Shown here: one piece after another, positions 35,417 through 45,985 of the stretch | How the letters are laid out: the number at the start of each line of letters is the position of its first letter | Position numbering within the stretch: position 1 is the first letter of the stretch | Program-made: the position numbers and the translations under genes | The notes under the pieces: generated by a model | What the model saw: the letters and a program-made list of their open reading frames with translations, nothing else | The model's database searches: none | What the model was told of the DNA's origin: nothing | DNA from: Stenopsyche tienmushanensis | Taxonomy: Eukaryota > Arthropoda > Insecta > Trichoptera > Stenopsychidae | Direction: 5' to 3' | Length of the DNA stretch: 64,000 nucleotides | NCBI GenBank assembly: GCA_008973525.1 | Contig: WACJ01000095.1 | Span: 434,001 to 498,000, forward strand

Positions 35417-35460
35417 AAATGTTGGTGGGAAGGGGGGAGTGATAAAAGCAGAGCGAGGAG

Positions 35461-37789
35461 TAACAATTGCAACAATTTCATCTATGATTTTGTACTGTTA
35501 ATTCAATAATATATAAATTTATCGGGTTTTTTATAGGATGTGGGATGAATCCGAACGTCGCATTTGAGAGACGAACATACTAATTTTATTTTAACTGCAC
35601 CTCTCAATTAAAGTATTTATTTTTGAGATAATATATAATAGTCACCAAAATCATACTTATTTAATTACTAAACATTCAAATACAAATAAATGTATCACTT
35701 GAACCTAATTCTATATTATGACTTTTGGATAATAATAGCGAAAGAAAATTTATATTATTTCATAGCAATTTATATTAATATTTATATGAGTTTGTATATT
35801 TTAAATTAATCATGTTTGAATAGTATAAGTAAGATAATCTACTTTGAATTTTGATACTTAATCATTAATTTTATTTGTGTCTTCGATGTTTTAACCCAAT
35901 GGCATATTTTCGCATAAATTCAATTCAAACAATGCCCTTAAAACAATGTATTCTTTCTGTTTTGATCAGAAATCAATTCGATTTGAGTGTATGTAATATA
36001 TATAGGAATAAAGAGATTATATTTCCAGGTATAGATGGGTGGTATAAGTTATCTTGGATATTAAAAATATGGCATAATCTAATGTTCGATGATTTAATAT
36101 ATCATATTTGAGATCCTTCGTCGAATCAATTCATTTCCTTTAATATTTATGAATCTCGTTCAAGCTTGATGAGAATTTATTATCGAAGAATTTTACAAGA
36201 ACGAGGATAGAAATCGCACCTATTGAAGCGTTTCGGGTACATATTTATCATCCGGCTGCTGAAAACTGAAACGAAATGGCTGTAATGAATGATCGCTGTG
36301 TATAAATGAAAATTTTCAAAATTCATCACATCTGCCAAACATTATTCAGCTTAGAATATTAAGCGTTTATGAAATCAATTAGTTATACTTAAAATTGACA
36401 GGCGTCGAAATGGTTAATAATATTCCGATGGATGTTGAATCTTACAAACGATGTACAGTCGATTACATCGGCGCCGGGACGTATCGATTCCAAAATATAG
36501 TAAACAATCGTAAATATAGCTGGGAAAAGGATATTGAATTGAGCAAGGACATCTGGGAAAGGATCTCCACAAAGAGCACTCAAGTTGTATGCTTAATTAA
36601 GACTAGTTAAATAAAATGATTTCGGTTTTAATCCAAGATAAGCCCTAGAAGCGAGGCACAGGCTGAATTTACATATTAATTTGATTTTGGTTTATTGTGG
36701 ACGGGATCATTGTAATCTGCGCATAACCAACACTCATCTCTTTTACATTCTTCAATTGGATGCTGAAACCCAAAAATTCTATGGGTATTGATTTATTTTC
36801 AAATCAAATATCGTCGTTTTCAACAGAGGTCAATTGGTCCAATTTTGGAGCTTATTTAGTACAAAATGTGATCCGACAAATCAAGTTATTTAAAAATATA
36901 TTTTGAAGAGCAACTTAGAATAATTAGGATGAATTCTAAATCTTTTTGATTTATTAAAATGAGATATTTGCTTCATACATATGTATTAAATAGAGATGGT
37001 TCTTAATTCTATAAATACATAAAGGGTACGGAGCACCCTTAAGATGTTTGTGTATTCCATTTGCATTTCTTCTAAGATTAAAATGAAATATAACAAAGTT
37101 AATATTATTCCATTTTATATTGGGGAGATATTTGGAAAAAAAAATTGCAATGTTTTTAGAAAAAAACATTGAATAATTCAGAGAAACAGTATGAAATTTA
37201 ATTGAATTTATTTGCTAAAAATCTCAAGTATAATTCTTAATTTAAAAAAAAATGGGGGAAGAATACCCTCGAAGGGTCCCTAAAATTTTATTGGAAATTA
37301 GACTTGATTAACATTTTGCGGTATATAGTGCTAAATTTGAAAAATTATTTTCATTGGATTCTTGCTTGAATATTTATCCATTATAATCATTCTCTTATTT
37401 ACGCGATTAATGCGTAAAAAAGAACCGTGTGAATTTATAAATAAATAGAACCGTGCATGTACTTATATAGGGTGCAGCATGTAAACTACCTTATTTTAAA
37501 AATTAATAACATAAATAATATAGTACATATTAGTTAAATTATTTTTTAATATTATAGAAAAACATTTAAAGTTTTAATTTAAGGAATTTTTAATATATGT
37601 ATATATTATTTAAGTGGCCTCAATTCTAGTTAATGCATTGAAATAGTCGAGTTATGAAGCTTCTCTTCATTTTTTTCAGCATGTCGAAGAATATGATGTT
37701 GATAGCAGTTTACATATTATTCTTCAATAGAGCTAGAGTTTTTGGATGTTTGGTGTAAATTATGAATTTCAGATATCCCCCCCCAAAAA
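35461..37789. other. AT-rich intergenic DNA
   Basis: No gene was recognised. The frame at 36395-36610 reads through moderately balanced codons but has no known motif. Confidence 0.4.
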
Positions 37790-38305
37790 AAAAAAACCGG
37801 CTACTGAAGTTCTTACTTACTGTTATTTTTTATTTTTTTTTATTTTTACAAAATGGCGACTTTTTTGAAAAAAGTTCTTTTTTTGCCTTATTTTTTTAAA
37901 AATAAAAATTTGGCATAAATCCGGTAGGAACAATATAGAGTTATATAGAAAAGGTTTATACCCAATTTGAAGTAAATTAGTCTATTGGAATTTGAAATAT
38001 CATGTCAACCGTGTTGAAAAAAGTAGTTTCGATAAAAACGCGTTTAAATTTTTTTTAAAAATAATATTAAAAAAATGCAAAAATTTTTTTTCAAAATTAT
38101 AGACAAAAATACTCCCTTAAAGATGTGTTCGTAATTTAGTGATAGCAGATGCAACATGATTAAAAACAGTCCAAAATTATAACTTTTTTCCTAATTTCAG
38201 TTAGCGTTTATGATTTATTTTCTATTTTATCCAAAATATCTTGATACATATTCTTTATGAAATTTAAAAAAACCGCATAACTTCGAAATCGCACAAAAAG
38301 AGTTG
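37790..38305 (+). repeat. AT-rich dispersed repeat (CGCACAAAAA family), copy 2
   Basis: It aligns with 10500-11015: ACAAAATGGCGAC, ATGTCAACCGTGTTGAAAA, AGTAGTTTCGATAAAAACG, TGATAGCAGATGCAACATG, CCAAAATATCTTGATAC, and ends AAATCGCACAAAAAGAG. It lacks the hairpin found beside copy 1. Confidence 0.6.
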
Positions 38306-39974
38306 TATTTAAAATGTTCCTTTAACATAATGAGTGATATTAAAAATATCACTGCATTGCAAATTATTGTTAAAAATCTAAATATTTTACTACTTATCAT
38401 TTTGATAAAAATTCTAATATAAAAATAAAAATAAAGTGTAAAGATTATTTAAATTTAAATTTTAAAAAATGTTTGATTTTTTTAAAATAATTTACACTCA
38501 TACCAATGTTTATAAAAATGTTTATTTTACAAATTTGGTAGCATTTTTATGAAATAAATTTTTAAATCAAAATTTTTTTATGAATTTGAAGATTTTAATT
38601 TCAGACTGATAAATTATAAAAATAATAAAAAAGTTTTTATTTTACTATAATACTTATAATCACAGCCACTAGGTGGCACTTCAGCGCTCGTGCTCGTTCT
38701 ATATGATTGATATGATTTATACGATGAAAGGTCTTTCGATGCTCATTTTTTAAAAATAAATTGCATTGAAAAATGTAATTTAATATTTTTTAAATTATTA
38801 ATCTTTCTTTTAAATTTAATTTGATTATTAAAAACCCCATCTTTGATCCAAAAAGTATTATTTTAAAGTTTAAACATCTGTCTATTAAATAAATATAACA
38901 TAATTTTTTATTAATGTTATATCAGTTGCGAATTAAGCACAAAGGTGTCGTTCTTGTTTGCAATATTAAATTTGATCGAAATTTAAATTAAACCCAAATT
39001 TTATGACATCCATCGGCGGGATTAGCAGCGAACTACATTGAATAGTTGTATCCTAAAAAAGGACCATTACATCCCTTGTATCCTTTTCGTGCAATAATCC
39101 AGAATCCCCTTCGCTAATTGGATTTATGGAAGAATTGAAGGGTCTCTAACTGGTAATTAAATAAGGGATCGTCCCGTTCAGCATCCCCTATTGTGTAAAT
39201 GATATGTTTTTATGTGTTATTAACCCTTTACGGAAAGCAATTATAATGAAAGGATATATCAGGTGGAGCGGGATCGTTGGCTTAAATATGATCAAAAAAC
39301 TGACCATGTTAAAAATATTTCAATATTTATTTGCATATAAAAAAATATTAAAATACACGATTGTATAGATTTTTTAATTGCTATGTTTCAAAGCATTCTG
39401 AATGAGTATATCGACATTTTATCAGCGCGCGCAGACAATATCAATACAAAGGCGAGCAAGTCCGAATAGAAACGTCTTATTGAATATATATTAATAATTT
39501 TAATAAATTTATACGCCCGCTGGAACTTTTCGAATTTTATCTTGGACTGAAATTTTCGCCTTAAATGTAAATTAGCTTATTCGTATGTATTTGCGTAGAA
39601 TAACGAAGCAACGCACTCGGAACACAGGAGGAGAACGTGGGATTTCAGTGTTTGGCTTAAACAAATGTTTGCAAATTTCACTGAAAATAGATCTCCGGTG
39701 GTACCCTTGCTTTTAGCTTCCTCCGATCCTTTTAATTCCAAACATGACATTCTTGACAGCTGGTGTCGTGTCAATTTGTTCGAATATCATCACGCACCAC
39801 GCCGTTGTCAAAACGAGGTTCTGGAAGGCGTGGACTAATTTTTTAACTGCTTGGTGTGGTGCGAAAACCCTGCCTGGGAGGAAATAATAAAATAATGGAT
39901 AGCAATATGATTTTTTTAGTTATTTAAAATAAGTATATTTTCAATTAGATCAAACCATTTTAACTGATTCCGTA
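38306..39974. other. AT-rich intergenic DNA
   Basis: No element or gene was recognised. Long A/T runs dominate at 38330-38900. Confidence 0.4.
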
Positions 39975-40482
39975 TATACAGGATATTTTGCACATGGACC
40001 GACATTTTTTTTTGGAGATTAGGGGGGTCTTTTGCTACATTTCACACATAGAACCTATGTGCCGTGTTATTTTGTAATTCTTATTTATTTTTTGATCTAA
40101 TATATAATTATTTTATATAATTAATTAAAAAAAAATAGTTTTTAATTTTCAAAGTCACACACAATACTTTTTTTTTTGTTTAAGATGTTCTTATTAAATT
40201 TATTTACAAAATTTTTTCAAATAAGCCACCTCTGCTTTGCATGCACCTATTCTTATTTCAACTGTACTTGTCTGAAGTAGTATTCCCTCTTTCATGTTTA
40301 CAAAAACAGCGATTATTCTTTCAATTAGGTAAATTAATTATTTTTTACGCCTCTATACAAAGAAATCTAGTGGCGTCAGGTTTGAAGACTGCGCGAGTCA
40401 CGAAATAGGGCACGTCTTCAGAAAAGTAAATCCAGAGGTGTCAGATCGGGGAACCGCGCGAGTCACGAAATAGTAAACAGAA
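39975..40482. repeat. Composite repeat, copy 4, left part with two 65-bp units
   Basis: At 39975-40070 the terminal block is inverted (ATATACAGGATATTTTGCAC, CACATGGACCGACA, TTTTGCTACATTTCACACA). Then come GCCACCTCTGCTT, TGTCTGAAGTAGTATTCCC and two direct 65-bp units at about 40345-40473. It is cut at 40482 by a foldback MITE and resumes at 41259. Confidence 0.65.
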
Positions 40483-41258
40483 CTGGCAGCATAAATTGAA
40501 GGTCATCTAACACATATGAATAATTTAAAAGTTGTATTCTGGCGTGTTTTTGGACATCATTAAGACAGTCTGGCGACTGAGTGCCGTTGGGTCTGGGAGG
40601 GGAGGGAGTTGCCAGACTATTACCAGTGTATTGAGATAGTACCAGACTGGTTCAAAATTGCTGAAGATAATCAAAATATGATGTTGAAACGTTTAAGGCG
40701 GGGGCGCTCTCGGGGGCAGAGTCCCTGGGCGGCTCCCCGCCTCCACGTGCTCGTCGGGATGGCCGCACTACTGCACGGGTCCGTTCTGCTATCGGGTTGT
40801 GATGCTGCTGGACGAATGGATGGGAATATGAAGGGCGTCGAATGTAAAGACCCTCTTCACAAGATAACTATTTATTCCGCACTACAGGTAGAGAGAGAGA
40901 GAGGTCTGGCTGCAGGAGGGACGGTCTCCCGCAGCCAAGGCTAACCGACGACTCTCCCGACTCCCGCTTCCTGCGCGTCACTACCCAACCGGTAACGATG
41001 CACGCGCAAGAAGCGATCGGTCGGTAAGCAGGTGCAATGTCTCCGCAGGGCCACAAGAGATAGCACTGAAGTAGCACATTGCACCTGAAGAGGGTTGATA
41101 TATCTCCCACGCTACAATGTCAATTTTAAAAAACATTTACAGTTTTTTTTAAATGGCACTCAGTCCTTAGACTATTATAGTGATAGTTCAGAAATACACC
41201 AGAACACTACTATTAAATTATTTACATGTGTTAGATGACCTTCAATTTATGCTGCCAG
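40483..41258. mobile_element. Foldback MITE with about 100-bp inverted arms, itself interrupted by an LTR
   Basis: The arms are 40483-40585 and 41155-41258. They begin CTGGCAGCATAAATTGAAGG at both ends (read inward) and continue GTCATCTAACACAT, with a matching GGACTGAGTGCC-type inner edge. The centre was split by the solo LTR at 40685-41116. Without it the MITE is about 340 bp. No clear target duplication is visible; about seven bases of the host 65-bp unit are missing at the site. Confidence 0.8.
40681..41120 (-). mobile_element. Solo LTR, copy 3 (432 bp), with 4-bp target duplication
   Basis: The LTR is 40685-41116. On the minus strand it starts TGTAGCGTGGG and ends ACGTTTCA. ATGT flanks it on both sides (40681-40684, 41117-41120). 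It contains GCGCAAGAAGCGA and a GA microsatellite like the 11.3-kb copy, and the GC-rich GGGGGC segment of the 25-kb copy. Two open frames (111 codons plus, 80 codons minus) run through it only because GC is high. Confidence 0.85.
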
Positions 41259-41745
41259 CTCCCCAGACAAAGAAATCCAGTGGTGTCAGATCGGAAGACC
41301 GTGTGAGCCACGAAATAGGGCACGTCCCCAGACAATCATTGGAAATGATATAAACTTGAGATTTTTTTAAAACGAATTTAACTTCAAAATAGAAGTTAGT
41401 TTTTTGTTTAGAAAATTAAGAAGTTGATATTCCTCATTCGTTGGCACATTTTATGTGACTTTGGATGCTCAGAAGTAATTCTATTTAAACCAATTACACA
41501 AACTAATGATTTATTTAGATAAAAAATACATTGCGAAATCCAAAGACAGTTATTATGACCACAGTTCAAAAAGTTATGACGATTTAAAAGTGAAATTTTG
41601 GGTACTTTTTCAAAATGTTAAAAGAAAAGTATTTTTGACAAACCTGATTCTTAGGACATACAGAAACGTAGCAAAATACCCTCATAACCCCCTAAAAAAA
41701 TGTCTGTCCATGTGCCAAACATCCTGTATAAGTAATTTGTTATTT
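41259..41745 (+). repeat. Composite repeat, copy 4, right part
   Basis: It resumes with CCCCAGACAAAGAAATCCAG, one 65-bp unit and the start of another (to about 41336), then a spacer, then the terminal block with TTATTATGACCACAG, AAACGTAGCAAAATACCC and TGTCCATGTGCCAAACATCC. Confidence 0.65.
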
Positions 41746-41809
41746 GTTATTATACACAAATATAAGATTGTTAAAATGAAATTTCAAGTGCGGTAGGGCA
41801 TATTTTGTA

Positions 41810-42115
41810 AACGTCACGGAAAGTGAAACTTCGATCAGCAATTGAGAAAAGATGGAGCATCGTTTCCATCACATAGATCACAGACACTATGTGAATGTGT
41901 CACGCTGTTTTTATTATGCGTGTGTGTCTATATGTAACGTAAAGAGAGAAAGAATCTTTTGTAGTATGTCCGTATTTGTTGCATACATAATAGAGATGTT
42001 ACGCGCATGCGCCGCGACGTCTCTAATGTATGTGCTTGTCCAAAAGTAGAATAAAGTATCTATTAGATCGGTGGCTTGCTTATTTTATTATATATTACAC
42101 AAACACAGCTTACAA
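41810..42115 (+). repeat. CpG-rich dispersed repeat, copy 2
   Basis: GTCACGGAAAGTGAAACTTC, TTACGCGCATGCGCCGCG, GCTTGCTTATTTTATTATAT and ACACAAACACAGCTTAC align with copies at 32.6 and 61.2 kb. About 90 bases of extra sequence lie in its middle. Confidence 0.6.
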
Positions 42116-43099
42116 TTTTCGCTATTGAAATGGAAAAAGGATTCAAATTTATTTATGGTACGCGAAGAAAAACGTGATATCCTGTAAAAATTCTATGAAA
42201 AAAATATCTATATCTGGCCAAAACTATTTTATTAACTCTAGGTACATAAATAGAATTATTATTTTTCTCATAACACAAGGATCTCGAACTTTTATTTTAT
42301 TTTGTAAAACCCTTAAAATGATAAAATCAGGGAGATTTGGTAAGATCTATTTATATTTTTAAAAGAATGTTTCCGTCAAAATGTATTTTTTATCCATTGT
42401 AGCCTTCTATCCAGATAATGGAAGTTTTATTTATCCTCTCTATTTTACAGGGTGTGTATGATTACATGGATGTACTAATGAGTGATGCAATATAGTATAC
42501 GTCACAAAAAATCCATGTATTTTATGAGGCTTACGTATTTTTATAATTATTGTTTCTTTATGTTTGTATATTTTCAAGTGTACAAGTAGGAATATGTTGA
42601 TATTAATATGTCTATCTCAAGCGCACTGTTCTTCCCGAGAATAACATTGTTTATGCACACAAATTATGCATACAAATGTGCAAAATTTATTTTATGTGAA
42701 ATAAATACATTTTGTATGTCAAAAGCTAGAAAAATATATCATTTAATAAATCAATCCATGAATAACCTAATATAATTTATAAGCACGCAGGATAATTCCG
42801 AAGAACATTGTTGTAAAAAAATATCGTAAAACGGCAATTTTAACACATCCAATCAAATAAAATCGAGGCAAAAATATTTGGTTTGTACTAAAAATAAAAA
42901 TCGAATCGCAATGACATATTTCATATGCGACCCTTGGCCAAATATTAGCCATGATATTCATGGGGCGGGTTTTCGTGAGGCAATATAAATATGTATGAAT
43001 TAGATGGGAACGACGTCGACAAATTATAATAGGAGGATGGAGTGAAGCTACATTTGGTAAAGAGGAAATTGTGAACACCCATCTAATACAGCCTCATGC
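42116..43099. other. AT-rich intergenic DNA
   Basis: The 103-codon minus-strand frame at 42767-43078 has no recognised motif. It lies just downstream (minus strand) of a possible terminal exon and might be 3' untranslated sequence. Confidence 0.35.
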
Positions 43100-43205
43100 A
43101 TATTAATAACATTTGCTTCCAATATCGTCGCGGTATTGAGGAGGAATGACTGGATCGAAGTTGTTCTCCATAACGGCGGCCTCTTCAGCTCCTCAGCCTC
43201 CGGGT
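43100..43205 (-). other. Possible terminal coding exon of a host gene
   Basis: This is a short moderate-GC island in AT-rich DNA. On the minus strand an AG occurs at the end of a TTGTAAATCCCAG stretch, a weak splice acceptor. One frame gives AEEAAVMENNFDPVIPPQYR, then DDIGSKCY and a TAA stop. Another frame stays open through the island (KHPEAEELKRPPLWRTTSIQ) for some 50 codons. I do not recognise either protein. The pyrimidine tract before the AG is poor. It could equally be an old repeat. Low confidence. Confidence 0.25.
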
Positions 43206-44640
43206 GCTTACTGGGATTTACAATGTATATAGACTAACTTGAAGTTCGGTCACTTCTTGTTTCCTACTTGCTTAAAAGGATAATTGATCGCAGCCAACAA
43301 GGATAGTAAAACAAGAATCATTAATATTTGGGAAGGAAACGTATGCTGAGTGCAAAAGTTTTGTAATGTACTTAGCAGTAAGATTGATTTGATTCTATCT
43401 CAAGATCACTACTGACTGCTAATTATCTCATAAGAGAATTTAGACAGAAATAATATTAAGTCTTAAATTATGGATATTTGAAAAATGTGAATACTTACTG
43501 CGTCTTTGAAGATATCAATATCGTTTTATGGCAATGCTGGACGTTTTCTAGGAGAATTCCTCGGAAATTATGAATAATTTTCATTCTTCTTCACGATAGC
43601 GTTGTGCTATGAAATTCTATGATAAATTTTATTTAAGTATGCTTATGATGATATTAAATTGAAATTGGTCCATAATGTATTCATATGTATTTTTCTCCTT
43701 CATATAGCGTCTATATACAAATCGATTGATATCATCCACAAATGTGCAGATATCAAATATATTATAATGAGATCGATTAAATTATGAATTTTAATAAATC
43801 AGAACATCTGTTACCAATTAATTTTCATTGTCAAATCATATCAATAAAAACGATATGAGTATTTTCAGTATTAAGTATTTTTTACGTAATATGCATAAAA
43901 TTAAGTCTATGTTTTATAAAATAGTTTAATTTTTTTAACACATATATTGTGTTAATATTTTGCCATGACTTTATAGTATGAAAAAGCCTCAAAATATATT
44001 TTGGACACATATATAAAACGACGACCCATCGCCGATTTATACTCAATCGTCTTCAGTCTTTCTCCTTGGCCCACTTCTCAACATATTCAATTTCTTCCCA
44101 TAAATAAAGATTTCACCACATTTTCTTGATGGCCAAGAATAATGTCTTTTTAAATTGATTTCTTCTTTATCAGCGTATATAACCTATCTATAATATTTTG
44201 ATCGATGTCGGGTTATATGCAATATTTTAAGGCTTTATTATTATGCATATATTTAGATGATGGATCAATATAAAAACGACTGCAATGTAATTGATAGAAA
44301 GTTTTTTAATTATTTGAATCATTTTTTTTTTGATAAATCAGATTTTGGAAATATTACCAAATTTAATCTCAAAGAATTAATCAGAAGCGCTTAAATTTAA
44401 ATATCATTCTATCGATAACTAATATTAATTGTTTGGAACATAATTCTTTTCGGAGAACTCGTTGTTGTATAGCTAAAATCATATCTAATTCTATATGATT
44501 GATATTACTGTGCTTAAATTAAGAGGGAATAACTATATTATTTGATGTATTGATTTGACCTTTTCAACTTGTACGTCGACAATGTCATCAAAATTTGTAT
44601 ATGCCATGTATTATGTTGTACTCATAATTTTGTTATTTAT
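43206..44640. other. AT-rich intergenic DNA
   Basis: No gene or repeat was recognised apart from short A/T runs. Confidence 0.4.
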
Positions 44641-44644
44641 TACT

Positions 44645-44740
44645 TTTTATATACAGTGTGTTTTGCACATGAACTGATAATATTTTTTGCGGTTTGGGTT
44701 TTTTTTTGTTGCGTTTCACACATTGCCCCTATATTGAAAT
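44645..44740 (-). repeat. Composite repeat, terminal block, inverted
   Basis: ATATACAGTGTGTTTTGCAC, CATGAACTGATAA, and GTTGCGTTTCACACATTGCC match the terminal block at 39975-40050 and, inverted, at 7370, 23590, 32490 and 41660. Confidence 0.55.
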
Positions 44741-44764
44741 TCTTAGAGACGAAACTTCCAAAAG

Positions 44765-44960
44765 ATAAAACTGTATTTGTATAATATATAATATAATAGG
44801 CTTACTACTGGTGTAATGGTTGCTTTATGCTGCGTTTAGACATACACACCGTAAAGGCGACACAACGCATGCGCGTAGCGGCGCTATGATGCATGCAACG
44901 GACAAAAAAGACAATACAAATGATTCTCCTTCTCTTTCCGACTCCGTTTGAACGGTCAAT
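44765..44960 (-). repeat. CpG-rich dispersed repeat, copy 3 (inverted)
   Basis: Inverted relative to the 32.6-kb copy. It has TTGTATAATATATAATATAA, GTAATGGTTGCTTTATGC, ACGCATGCGCGTAGCGGCG and TTCTCCTTCTCTTTCCGAC. It is followed at 44971 by another terminal-block fragment (TTTTGCACATGAACTAAC). Confidence 0.6.
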
Positions 44961-45009
44961 TTTCTCTATTTTGCACATGAACTAACAAAAACATTCTGGG
45001 GCTAGTTTA

Positions 45010-45275
45010 GGTAAAAATTATTTTGGTCTTAGTTTAGTTTTTAAAAGTTCTTTAGCTTATATAATTTCCAAAGATACCATACATGTCATACAAATCGTTC
45101 AATAAGTTGTTAATCTTGAAGAGTTACCAGTTTGCTAGGGTTAGGGTTAAGAAAGTTTTTTTTTTGTTTAAGATGTTTTTATTAAATTTACTTTCAAAAT
45201 TTGTTCAAATTGGCCACCTCTGCTTTTTATGCACGCATTACTATTTTTGCAAAGGTCATGATTTTTTCACAATAT
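45010..45275 (+). repeat. Composite repeat, copy 5, left blocks only
   Basis: TTAGTTTAGTTTTTAAAAG, CATGTCATACAAATCGTTCA, TTGGCCACCTCTGCTTTTTA and ATGCACGC are in the same order as at 6.95 and 22.93 kb. No 65-bp unit follows. Confidence 0.6.
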
Positions 45276-45324
45276 ATATTTATATATTTATTTTGATTTA
45301 CAATTGTCTAAGTATTATCGCATA

Positions 45325-45985
45325 TAGGGAATTTAATGCCGAGCCAAAATTTCGATTCCGGGATTGAATTATATCATCCCGAGATCAGTCCCGGAGTCCC
45401 GGGACCGGGACTTTTAATTCCATTTGTATAATATAAATAATTAATAGGCAAAAGAATTTTATTTATTTAAGAAAAGATAAAAATATAATTAAAAAATACA
45501 CAAATTAACCTTTTGAACTCTAAAAAATTCAAATATTATTTTGAAAATATATCCGAATAATTTACATAAAATTATTTGTAATAATGTTTATACAAAAATC
45601 AATTCCTTTTCGTGTCTGATAGAATTCCTTTCTGCTCAGACACGGACTAAAACTCGCAAAATTCCCGATTTCCCAACAAATTATTTATTACCGTCGCTGC
45701 AGATGAATACTTATATATTATAATATTTTGATGTGATTCGTAATTATATTACGAAGGAATACAAAAATTCTGAAGCCCGTATCTATTATATTTCATATCG
45801 ATATTCCCATTATTAGAGTCGAGGTGTAGTAAATACATCACCGGTAGGGAAAAGGGTACATCACCGGTATTTACGCGACCGTTTCCAAGCGTCCAGATTT
45901 CGTCGGGAATGTCTTGATTTAGTAGCCTTCATCGTTCTGGTGGGGTTACATAAAAATTTTAATCCCGAATTTTTAAAAATAAAAA
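45325..45985 (+). mobile_element. Non-autonomous hAT-like element (CCCGGG-end family), copy 2
   Basis: It starts TAGGGAATTTAATGCCGAG, followed by repeated CCCGGG and CCGGGA motifs. The interior matches copy 55054-55750 (ACGGACTAAAACTCGCAAAA, TATTATTAGAGTCGAGGTGT, ATACATCACCGGTAGGG, TTTCCAAGCGTCCAG). The right CCCGGG terminus is missing; homology ends near TTAATCCCGAATTTTTA. There is no coding capacity; the 60-codon frame inside is incidental. Confidence 0.72.

Noticed and set aside
40609..40944. 111-codon plus-strand open frame
   Set aside because: It crosses the junction between the MITE centre and the solo LTR at 40685, so it is a chance product of nesting.
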